Source of the DNA: Oscillospiraceae bacterium
GTDB taxonomy: Bacteria > Bacillota > Clostridia > Oscillospirales > Ruminococcaceae
Length of the DNA stretch: 5,793 bases
Reading direction: 5' to 3'
Assembly: GCA_016295545.1 (NCBI GenBank)
Contig: JAEDLA010000104.1
Coordinates: forward strand, 1 to 5,793
In this document: positions 1 to 5,793 of the stretch, in pieces
Position numbering within the stretch: position 1 is the first letter of the stretch
Layout of the letters: each line of letters starts with the position of its first letter
Translations under genes and position numbers: made by a program
The notes under the pieces: generated by a model
Told to the model about the DNA's origin: nothing
What the model saw: the letters and a program-made list of their open reading frames with translations, nothing else
Databases searched by the model: none

Positions 1-894
1 AGGATAGGCTCAGCGTTCTTTGATATAGCTCTGTTTACCAATCTCACTCAGGACCACCTTGATTACCACAAAGATATGGAAGACTATTATCAGGCTAAGA
101 AAATGCTGTTCAGCGTATGCAGGACTGCACTCTGCAATATTGATGATGACTACGGAAAAAGGCTGTACAGCGAGATTTCCTGCGATAAGTACACTTTCAG
201 CACAGATGATGACAATGCAGATTTCTACGCTGACGGAATTAAAATAAATCCCTCCGGAACAAGTTTCTGGTTCTGCGGCGAGGGCAAGTCACACCTTATA
301 AAAATGAAAATGCCGGGAAAATTCAATGTTTCCAACGTTACTGCGGCAATTGCAGTCTGCCTGAAAGCAGGGCTGCCCATTGACAGGATAATTCCTGCCG
401 TTGAGAACTGCTGCGGCGTCAAGGGCAGATGTGAGGTTATTCCCACCGACAGAGATTTTACTGTTATCTGCGATTACGCTCACACTCCCGATGCACTGGA
501 AAACATTCTCCGGAGCGTCAGAACCTTTACAGCCGGACGGCTTGTATGCCTTTTCGGCTGCGGAGGAAACCGTGATGCGGCAAAACGTCCGAAAATGGCG
601 GCAGCTGCGGCAAAATATTCCGACAAGCTTATAGTTACCTCCGACAACCCGAGAAATGAAGAACCGGCAGCTATAATCAGGGATATTCTTACCGGACTTG
701 AGGGCAGCTCTGTTCCCTTTGACGTGGTGGAGGACAGGCGGCAGGCAATATATCACTCCCTGAAAACAGCTGAAAAGGGAGATGTAATAGTCCTTGCCGG
801 AAAAGGACACGAGGACTATCAGATACTTGCGGACAATGTTCACATTCACTTTGATGAACGTGAGGTCGTGGCAGACGGTCTGAAATTATTATAA
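1..894 (+). CDS. murE: UDP-MurNAc-tripeptide ligase MurE, meso-DAP type (5' truncated by window edge)
   Basis: Cytoplasmic ATP-dependent Mur ligase that adds the third stem-peptide residue to UDP-MurNAc-L-Ala-D-Glu. The frame is open from base 1 and gives 297 residues to a TAA stop; the family is usually about 480-500 residues, so roughly the first 185-200, including the UDP-substrate domain and the ATP P-loop, lie outside the window. Visible motifs, in fragment numbering: TNLTQDHLDYH (13-23) of the central ATPase domain; K33, which aligns with the carbamylated lysine of E. coli MurE; GKFNVSN (106-112); DYAHTPDA (158-165), which opens the C-terminal domain; GCGGNRD (186-192); DNPRNEEP (215-222); and GKGHEDYQ (267-274). 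In known MurE enzymes DNPR goes with meso-diaminopimelate, whereas lysine-adding enzymes have a different residue pattern there, so DAP is the predicted substrate. The fragment has 11 cysteines. Internal ATGs such as the one at 76 are not starts, because the conserved sequence continues upstream of them. Confidence 0.96.
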   Translation, partial: RIGSAFFDIALFTNLTQDHLDYHKDMEDYYQAKKMLFSVCRTALCNIDDDYGKRLYSEISCDKYTFSTDDDNADFYADGIKINPSGTSFWFCGEGKSHLIKMKMPGKFNVSNVTAAIAVCLKAGLPIDRIIPAVENCCGVKGRCEVIPTDRDFTVICDYAHTPDALENILRSVRTFTAGRLVCLFGCGGNRDAAKRPKMAAAAAKYSDKLIVTSDNPRNEEPAAIIRDILTGLEGSSVPFDVVEDRRQAIYHSLKTAEKGDVIVLAGKGHEDYQILADNVHIHFDEREVVADGLKLL

Positions 895-903
895 TTAATT
901 ATT

Positions 904-908
904 AGGAG
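904..908 (+). promoter_or_regulatory. Ribosome binding site of mraY (decides the start)
   Basis: AGGAG lies 11 nt before the ATG at 920 and only 2 nt before a GTG at 911 in the same frame. Two nucleotides is too close for initiation, so the site favours ATG 920, although 11 nt is slightly long. It lies in the 25-nt gap after murE. Confidence 0.65.
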
Positions 909-919
909 CAGTGAGATTT

Positions 920-1969
920 ATGCCGTTTTGGATCAATTTGACAGTTTCAGTATTAGCACTGGCAATTGCAGGAATATCGGGATTTTTCCTTGTACCCTTT
1001 CTTCACAGGCTGAAATTCGGTCAGCCCATAAAAACAAAGGACGGCCCTCAGTGGCACGCAAAAAAGCAGGGAACTCCTACAATGGGCGGATTCATGTTCA
1101 TACTTGCAGCAGTAGTTGCATCAGCCTGCGGTTACTGTCTCTACAGGTGGCGCTGCGGAGTTGATATGACTTCAAAGGATAACATGAACGATTTCTACCG
1201 CTTTCTTACCTGTGTTGTATTTGCACTGCTTTTCGGACTTATCGGCTTTATTGACGACTATCTGAAAGTTGCAAGGAAGAATAATGACGGTCTTTCGGCT
1301 AAGCAGAAAATGGCAATGCAGTTTATCTTTTCAATTGGATTTCTCGGAGCAATGTACCTTTTCGGAGATACCTCAACTGTCATTGACCTTGGATTTTTCT
1401 CCTTTGATGCCGGTTTCATCTACTATATCATCATGATTCCGGTAATAATTTACCTGACAAATGCGGTAAATCTTACTGACGGCGTGGACGGTCTCTGCGG
1501 CTCAGTCACATTTGTGGCAATGCTGATATTCACCGTTGCCTGTTCGATTCTTGAGGAAAGCGAACTTTCCATTTTTACCATTGCCCTTGCCGGAGGCTGC
1601 CTCGGATTCCTGATGTGGAATCTCAATCCTGCTAAGTGCTTTATGGGTGATACAGGCTCAATGTTTCTGGGAGCTTCTGTAACAGCTGTTGGACTTGCGC
1701 TTCACAAGCATCTTCTGCTTATTCTCGTGGCTATGGTGTATATCCTTGAAGCTCTTTCTGTTGTGATTCAGGTTTCCTACTTCAAGTACACAGCAAAAAA
1801 GCATTTCAAGGCAACAGGCGAAGCTCACAAGGGAAAGAGAATCTTTAAAATGACTCCTATTCATCATCACTTTGAGCTGAGCGGATTCAGCGAATACAAA
1901 ATTGTAATAACATTTTCACTTGCCGGCATGATTTGCGGCATACTGGGAATAATTACTTTATTCCTTTAA
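920..1969 (+). CDS. mraY: Phospho-N-acetylmuramoyl-pentapeptide-transferase (MraY, translocase I)
   Basis: Polytopic inner-membrane enzyme that transfers phospho-MurNAc-pentapeptide from the UDP precursor to undecaprenyl phosphate, making lipid I. The ATG at 920 gives 349 residues, within the usual family range; a GTG at 911 would add three. Motifs, in order: a hydrophobic first helix (about 6-28); the cytoplasmic loop DGPQWHAKKQGTPTMGG (41-57); GFIDDYLK with the paired aspartates D112 and D113; NAVNLTDGVDGL (181-192) with D187; NPAKCFMGDTGS (236-247) with D244; and the histidine loop MTPIHHHFE (311-319) with H315-H317. These aspartates match the Mg2+/catalytic residues of characterised MraY. 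Hydrophobic stretches fit about ten membrane helices ending in a helix at about 326-349. The gene follows murE by 25 nt and precedes ftsW by 19 nt, consistent with co-transcription. murF and murD, which often flank mraY, are not here. No key residue is missing. Confidence 0.97.
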   Translation: MPFWINLTVSVLALAIAGISGFFLVPFLHRLKFGQPIKTKDGPQWHAKKQGTPTMGGFMFILAAVVASACGYCLYRWRCGVDMTSKDNMNDFYRFLTCVVFALLFGLIGFIDDYLKVARKNNDGLSAKQKMAMQFIFSIGFLGAMYLFGDTSTVIDLGFFSFDAGFIYYIIMIPVIIYLTNAVNLTDGVDGLCGSVTFVAMLIFTVACSILEESELSIFTIALAGGCLGFLMWNLNPAKCFMGDTGSMFLGASVTAVGLALHKHLLLILVAMVYILEALSVVIQVSYFKYTAKKHFKATGEAHKGKRIFKMTPIHHHFELSGFSEYKIVITFSLAGMICGILGIITLFL

Positions 1970-1977
1970 TTCTGCAC

Positions 1978-1984
1978 AGGAGGT
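1978..1984 (+). promoter_or_regulatory. Strong ribosome binding site of ftsW
   Basis: AGGAGGT is nearly a full match to the 16S rRNA tail and ends 4 nt before the ATG at 1989. It is the strongest site in the window and fixes the ftsW start. Its GGAGG core is also complementary to CCTCC at 2020-2024 inside ftsW. Confidence 0.85.
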
Positions 1985-1988
1985 AAAG

Positions 1989-3272
1989 ATGGCAGGGCAG
2001 AGAAAAAAAAGCGGCAGCTCCTCCGGAGGCTTCCTTAAAGCATTTACAGGAGATGTAAGACACGGCGATATGAGCCTTTCGTTTTTCGCTTATGTTATGA
2101 TACTGCTTGTTATAGGACTGGTCATGATGTCCTCAGCAAGCTACGCATGGGCATACAGCGAATTTGACGGCGACGGACTTTACTATGCAAGAAATCAGCT
2201 GATAAATGCCGGAATAGGCTTTGTGGCAATGATCTTCTTTATGAAAATGGACTACCATAACTTCAAGAAGATACGTTTCCCATTCCTGAAAAAATTCAAT
2301 ATAGCCGGACTTCTTTATATAGCAGGTCTGATACTGCTTATTCTCGTACTTGCCATTGGTAACGATGAGGGCGGTGACATGGGCGCAAAAAGGTGGCTTG
2401 ATATCGGACCTATTGGCTTTCAGCCCTCAGAGGTTGCAAAATTTACTCTGATAATTTTCTTTGCATACAGCATGGAAAGGGACGGAAACAAAATGAATAC
2501 CTTTAAGACAGGTATCCTCAAATATGCCTTTCTTCTCGGAATCTACGCAATTCTGCTCCTGCTTGAACCCCATATCTCAGGAACGATACTGCTCGGAACA
2601 ATTGCTGTTGCTCTTATCCTTTGCGGCGGCGCAAACAGAAAGCAGTTCCTTTCCCTTGCAGTGGCAGCCGTTGCGGCAGCTGTTGCATTCCTGAAATGGC
2701 AGTCAGGCATTGAGGGCAGCTACGTTGCAACACGTCTGAAATCATGGCAGAATCCCTTTGCAGACGTGCTCAACGATACATGGCAGACTGCAAATTCACT
2801 TATCGCTATCGGTTCGGGCGGACTTTTCGGACTGGGACTGGGCAATTCAAGGCAGAAATATCTCTATCTCCCCGAAACTCAGAACGACTTCGTATTCCCC
2901 ATAGTCTGCGAGGAGCTTGGATTTGTAGGGGCACTTGCAATTATCATTGTATTTCTCCTGCTTGTTATTGAGGGCTATTCCATAGCGGCAAGATGCAGGG
3001 ACAGATTCGGAATGCTGATCGCTGTAGGTATCACAACACAGATAGGCATTCAGACCGTTATCAATCTTGCTGTTGTAAGCAACCTTGCTCCCAATACAGG
3101 TATCAGCCTGCCCTTTTTCAGCTACGGCGGTACAGCTCTGATAATGCAGCTGGCGGAAATGGGAATCATGCTCAATATATCCCAGCAGAAGTACTACCCT
3201 GAGCCTGAACCTGCCGTGCCAAAGCCGCAGGAGGATTCAGAGGACTATGACGATGAGCCTAAAAACGCATAA
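1989..3272 (+). CDS. ftsW: SEDS-family septal peptidoglycan glycosyltransferase FtsW (SpoVE-like)
   Basis: Membrane glycosyltransferase that polymerises lipid II into glycan strands at the division septum, normally with a class B penicillin-binding protein. It has 427 residues, somewhat longer than many family members. A Lys/Ser/Gly-rich cytoplasmic N-terminus (1-27) is followed by about ten hydrophobic helices. Family signatures: RWLDIGPIGFQPSEVAK (135-151), where W136 aligns with a residue needed in B. subtilis RodA; the large outer loop (about 236-300) ending in PETQNDFVF, where D300 aligns with the essential SEDS aspartate (D297 in E. coli FtsW); EELGFVGA (308-315); and LPFFSYGGTALIMQL (374-388). 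At 194-199 it reads PHISGT where most SEDS proteins have PDxGT. The tail (401-427) is rich in Pro, Glu and Asp and is probably disordered. FtsW is favoured over RodA by the dcw location and the FFSYGGT region; in endospore formers a SpoVE role cannot be excluded from sequence alone. M28 is an in-frame alternative start but has no well-placed ribosome site. Confidence 0.93.
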   Translation: MAGQRKKSGSSSGGFLKAFTGDVRHGDMSLSFFAYVMILLVIGLVMMSSASYAWAYSEFDGDGLYYARNQLINAGIGFVAMIFFMKMDYHNFKKIRFPFLKKFNIAGLLYIAGLILLILVLAIGNDEGGDMGAKRWLDIGPIGFQPSEVAKFTLIIFFAYSMERDGNKMNTFKTGILKYAFLLGIYAILLLLEPHISGTILLGTIAVALILCGGANRKQFLSLAVAAVAAAVAFLKWQSGIEGSYVATRLKSWQNPFADVLNDTWQTANSLIAIGSGGLFGLGLGNSRQKYLYLPETQNDFVFPIVCEELGFVGALAIIIVFLLLVIEGYSIAARCRDRFGMLIAVGITTQIGIQTVINLAVVSNLAPNTGISLPFFSYGGTALIMQLAEMGIMLNISQQKYYPEPEPAVPKPQEDSEDYDDEPKNA

Positions 3273-3276
3273 GGAG
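3271..3276 (+). promoter_or_regulatory. Ribosome binding site of murG, overlapping the ftsW stop
   Basis: AAGGAG ends 7 nt before the ATG at 3284. Its first two bases are the last two of the ftsW TAA stop (3270-3272). Ribosomes ending ftsW therefore finish on the murG loading site, an arrangement compatible with translational coupling. Confidence 0.85.
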
Positions 3277-3283
3277 TTTTTGA

Positions 3284-4429
3284 ATGAGAGTATTAATGGC
3301 GTGCGGCGGTACGGGCGGACATATAAATCCTGCCCTTGCCATTGCCGATATCATAAAAACAGCTTATCCTGATGCGGAGTTCCTTTTTGCCGGAACTCCA
3401 AAGGGAATGGAAGCAAAGCTTGTGCCGCAGGCAGGCTATGAACTTGAAACTATCAAGGTAGCCGGATTTCAGCGGAGACTTTCACTGAAAAATGTGGGAC
3501 GAAACTTTAAGGCAGCGGCATATCTTGCAGCCTCCGGAAAACGTGCAAAACAGATAATCGAAGGCTTTAAGCCGGATATTGCCATAGGTACAGGCGGTTA
3601 TGCAGCAGGACCTGTAATACGCAAGGCGGCAAAAATGGGTATTCCTACTGCGATACACGAGCAGAATGCCTATCCCGGCGTTACGAACAGGCTGCTTTCA
3701 AAAGAAGCTGACTATGTAATGCTTACGGTTATTGAGGCGCTTGACTATATGGAAAAGGACAGCTTTGAGTACAGCGTTACAGGACTTCCTGTCCGCAGCG
3801 GAATTACAGCAGTAAGCCGTTCCGAAGCAAGGAGGAAGCTTGGACTTGACGACAGCTTTACCATTCTTTCTTTCGGAGGAAGTCTTGGCGCAGGCTGTAT
3901 AAATGAGACTATGACTGCCGCTATAAAATGGCACGTCGGAAAGAAGCTGAATATCAATCATATTCACGGCTACGGCGGTATGGGCAAAGACAGCTTTCCG
4001 CAGGCAATGAAAGAAGCGGGAATCCCCCTGAAAAGCGACAGGCTGAGGATAACCGAGTACATCAATGACATGGATATATGTCTTGCGGCGGCTGACCTTG
4101 TTATATGCCGGTCGGGAGCCTCAACCCTTGCTGAGCTTGAAGCAGCAGGAAAGGCATCAATCCTTATACCGTCACCGGTAGTTGCAGGCAATCACCAGTA
4201 CCATAACGCAATGGTTCTCGGAAAAGCCGGAGCTGCCGTTGTTATTGAGCAGAAAGATGCAACAGACGAGAAAGTCATAAATACTATAGAGAGCCTGTAC
4301 AATGACAGGGACAGACTGGCTGTCATGTCGGACAGTGCGGCTAAGCTTCACCTTAAAGATACGCCCCAGCGGATACTTGCCGTTGTGGATAAGCTTGTGC
4401 AGAAATCGCAAAGCAGTAAGAAAGCCTGA
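3284..4429 (+). CDS. murG: UDP-GlcNAc:lipid I N-acetylglucosaminyltransferase MurG
   Basis: Peripheral membrane GT-B glycosyltransferase on the cytoplasmic face that transfers GlcNAc from UDP-GlcNAc to lipid I, forming lipid II, the substrate of FtsW. It has 381 residues, slightly above the usual 350-370. The N-terminal acceptor domain has the glycine loop CGGTGGHINP (7-16), a second glycine loop GTGGYAAGP (102-110) and HEQN (125-128). The C-terminal donor domain opens with the third glycine loop SFGGSLGAG (196-204), then has EYINDMD (258-264) and CRSGASTLAELEAAG (275-289), in which E284 aligns with the ribose-binding glutamate of E. coli MurG. GNHQYHNA (302-309) is the expected Gln-containing uridine/GlcNAc contact segment. 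The ATG is set by AAGGAG 7 nt upstream and by the family start MRVLMACGGTGGH. The C-terminal tail is Lys/Ser-rich. The gene lies 11 nt after ftsW; the 57-nt gap after it is the longest in the window. Confidence 0.97.
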   Translation: MRVLMACGGTGGHINPALAIADIIKTAYPDAEFLFAGTPKGMEAKLVPQAGYELETIKVAGFQRRLSLKNVGRNFKAAAYLAASGKRAKQIIEGFKPDIAIGTGGYAAGPVIRKAAKMGIPTAIHEQNAYPGVTNRLLSKEADYVMLTVIEALDYMEKDSFEYSVTGLPVRSGITAVSRSEARRKLGLDDSFTILSFGGSLGAGCINETMTAAIKWHVGKKLNINHIHGYGGMGKDSFPQAMKEAGIPLKSDRLRITEYINDMDICLAAADLVICRSGASTLAELEAAGKASILIPSPVVAGNHQYHNAMVLGKAGAAVVIEQKDATDEKVINTIESLYNDRDRLAVMSDSAAKLHLKDTPQRILAVVDKLVQKSQSSKKA

Positions 4430-4443
4430 TGTAACACAAAATC

Positions 4444-4478
4444 CCTCCGCAGCATAATATATGAAAAATGCTGTGAGG
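4444..4478 (+). repeat. Inverted repeat / potential RNA hairpin overlapping the murA ribosome site
   Basis: CAGCAT (4450-4455) and ATGCTG (4468-4473) are perfect inverted copies around a 12-nt A/T-rich loop. The stem can extend outward: G4449 with U4474 (wobble), C4448 with G4475, a bulged C4447, then U4446-A4476, C4445-G4477 and C4444-G4478, giving about 11 pairs. The 3' arm takes in GAGG, the core of the murA Shine-Dalgarno site. No clean run of T follows, so a standard intrinsic terminator is unlikely. A role in limiting murA translation is inference. Confidence 0.5.
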
Positions 4479-4480
4479 TG
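4475..4480 (+). promoter_or_regulatory. Ribosome binding site of murA (supports the TTG start)
   Basis: GAGGTG ends 6 nt before the TTG at 4487. The alternative GTG at 4478-4480 lies inside this site and has no Shine-Dalgarno sequence of its own upstream, so TTG is the better start. Confidence 0.7.
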
Positions 4481-4486
4481 GTTATT

Positions 4487-5767
4487 TTGCAGAAGTTCAT
4501 TGTGAACGGCGGCAGGCGGCTTCGTGGAGAGCTTGCCCTGCAGGGCAGCAAAAACAGTGCTCTGCCGATTATGGCGGCTTCTCTCCTGTGCGGAGAGGAC
4601 TGCGTACTTAAAAACTGTCCGGAACTGACAGATGTTTATGCGGCTTCAAGGATACTTAACTGCGTGGGCTGCAAATGTTCCTTTTCGGATAATACAGCGG
4701 TTATTTCCTCCGGAGAAATTACTGCTAACACTATTCCGGAGGAGCTTATGCGGGAAATGCGCTCATCTATAATTTTTCTCGGCGCAATGCTTGGAAGAAC
4801 AGGGGAGTGTACGGTATGCTGTCCCGGCGGCTGTGAGCTTGGACCGAGACCTATCGATATGCACCTTGCGGCTCTCAGAAAAATGGGAACTGACATTAAG
4901 GAAAGCTACGGCAGGATAATCTGCCGTGTACCGGAAAAGGCTCACGGCGCAAGGATATCCCTGCCCTTTCCCTCAGTGGGAGCTACGGAGAATATAATCC
5001 TTTTTGCCGTAACAGCTGAGGGCGAAACCGTCATAAATAACGCCGCAAGAGAACCGGAGATATGCGACCTTTGCGGATTCCTGCGCTGCTGCGGTGCTGA
5101 GATATCCGGTGACGGAGAAAGCAGCATTGTCATCAGAGGAAAGGAAAAACTGCATGGCTGCGAGTACAGCATAATGCCTGACCGTATTGCCGGAGCGACT
5201 TATCTCTGTATGGCGGCGGCTACAAAAGGGGAGATAATCCTCACAAACGCCTGTGTGGACGCAATGGAGCCTTTTCTCTCTGTTCTGGAGCAGACCGGCT
5301 GCAGCATCTACACAGCAGAAAAAAGGATATTCCTCAGAAGCGGAGCAAGGCTTAAAGCTGTAAATGACCGCATAAGGACAATGCCGCACCCCGGCTTTCC
5401 GACAGACGCACAGGCAGTCCTTATGGCAGCACTTGTTACAGCAGAGGGCACAAGCGTCTTTGAGGAGAATATTTTTGACTGCCGTTACCGTCACACTGAC
5501 GCTCTCGTCAAAATGGGAGCAGATGTACAGGTGCTTGGAAAAATAGCAGTCATTAAAGGCGTGAACAGACTCTACGGAGCTAATGTTGAGGCAACTGACC
5601 TGAGAGGAGGAGCAGCTGTAACAGCGGCTGCACTGGCGGCTGAGGGAGTTACGGAAATAAGCAGTATTTCCCATATTGACAGAGGCTACGAAAGGCTTGA
5701 GGACGCCGTTTCAAGGCTTGGAGGAAGTATAAAAAGAGTTTATACTAATTCCACATCAACCTGCTGA
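4487..5767 (+). CDS. murA: UDP-N-acetylglucosamine 1-carboxyvinyltransferase MurA
   Basis: Cytoplasmic enzyme of the first committed peptidoglycan step, transferring enolpyruvate from phosphoenolpyruvate to UDP-GlcNAc; it is the target of fosfomycin. With the TTG start it has 426 residues, typical of the family, and begins MQKFIVNGGRRLRGEL, matching the usual MurA N-terminus; a GTG at 4478 would add three residues. Motifs: GSKNSALP (20-27) with K22 and N23; MRSSI with R92; PGGCELGPRPID (113-124), the mobile active-site loop, with catalytic C116 and R121; HPGFPTDAQ (301-309) with D307; DLRGGAA (371-377) with R372; and HIDRGYERLED (397-406) with R399. All align with known MurA active-site residues. 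Because Cys rather than Asp is at position 116, the enzyme is predicted to be fosfomycin-sensitive. It has 21 cysteines, far more than MurG or FtsW here. Low-GC Gram-positives often have two MurA paralogues; which one this is cannot be told from the window. It takes the place after murG usually held by murB or murC. Confidence 0.96.
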   Translation: MQKFIVNGGRRLRGELALQGSKNSALPIMAASLLCGEDCVLKNCPELTDVYAASRILNCVGCKCSFSDNTAVISSGEITANTIPEELMREMRSSIIFLGAMLGRTGECTVCCPGGCELGPRPIDMHLAALRKMGTDIKESYGRIICRVPEKAHGARISLPFPSVGATENIILFAVTAEGETVINNAAREPEICDLCGFLRCCGAEISGDGESSIVIRGKEKLHGCEYSIMPDRIAGATYLCMAAATKGEIILTNACVDAMEPFLSVLEQTGCSIYTAEKRIFLRSGARLKAVNDRIRTMPHPGFPTDAQAVLMAALVTAEGTSVFEENIFDCRYRHTDALVKMGADVQVLGKIAVIKGVNRLYGANVEATDLRGGAAVTAAALAAEGVTEISSISHIDRGYERLEDAVSRLGGSIKRVYTNSTSTC

Positions 5768-5793
5768 AAAATTTGTCCGCTATCGTTTCGTCA

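Noticed and set aside
289..849. Open frame of 186 codons on the - strand opposite murE
   Set aside because: Antisense to conserved MurE motifs, with no family resemblance in its translation; a shadow of the real frame.
2070..2072. Alternative ftsW start at M28
   Set aside because: The nearest purine-rich site (AGGAGA, 2048-2053) is 16 nt away, whereas ATG 1989 has a near-perfect site 4 nt upstream.
4444..4490. Intrinsic terminator after murG
   Set aside because: The stem is followed by a mixed GGTGGTTATTTTGC stretch rather than a T-run, and it contains the murA ribosome site, so termination there is unlikely to be its main role.
4461..4505. Possible 14-codon leader ORF (ATG 4461 to TGA) overlapping the murA start
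   Set aside because: No Shine-Dalgarno sequence precedes it and its peptide shows no run of regulatory codons; most likely chance.
4973..5674. Open frame of 233 codons on the - strand opposite murA
   Set aside because: It lies wholly antisense to a MurA with intact motifs, its translation is Cys/Ser-rich with no recognisable domain, and such frames arise from the codon bias of the sense gene.
5768..5793. Start of a further gene after murA
   Set aside because: Only 26 bases remain, with no clear ribosome site or start; nothing can be assigned.

Overview
The window is one stretch of a bacterial division and cell wall (dcw) cluster. It has five genes, all on the + strand and packed head to tail: the 3' part of murE, then mraY, ftsW, murG and murA. 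Every gene is recognisable from family motifs in its translation. I see no mobile element, CRISPR array, tRNA or rRNA, and no gene of unknown function. This is core housekeeping DNA, and I found no convincing undescribed system. The remaining interest is in gene order, in translation signals around murA, and in a few unusual protein details.

The likely host is an anaerobic Gram-positive of class Clostridia, perhaps a Ruminococcus-like member of the Oscillospiraceae. The reasons are strong purine-rich Shine-Dalgarno sites, moderate base composition, a murE-mraY-ftsW-murG order resembling the Bacillus/Clostridium cluster, cysteine-rich MurE and MurA, and a clostridial-looking FtsW. The family assignment is inference; the Firmicute-type assignment is firmer. 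The MurE motif DNPRNEEP predicts meso-diaminopimelate in the peptidoglycan stem peptide.

Layout: murE (1-894, 5' end outside the window); 25-nt gap with the mraY ribosome site; mraY (920-1969); 19-nt gap with a near-perfect ribosome site; ftsW (1989-3272); 11-nt gap whose ribosome site shares bases with the ftsW stop codon; murG (3284-4429); 57-nt gap, the longest in the window, with an inverted repeat that overlaps the murA ribosome site; murA (4487-5767, TTG start). The last 26 bases (5768-5793) are too short to assign. There is no strong terminator between genes, so a single transcript is likely.

Together the genes cover much of the lipid II pathway. MurA starts UDP-MurNAc synthesis from UDP-GlcNAc. 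MurE adds the third amino acid of the stem peptide. MraY moves the muropeptide onto undecaprenyl phosphate (lipid I). MurG adds GlcNAc (lipid II). FtsW polymerises lipid II at the septum. Missing from their common places are murF (between murE and mraY), murD (between mraY and ftsW) and murB or murC (after murG, where murA sits instead).
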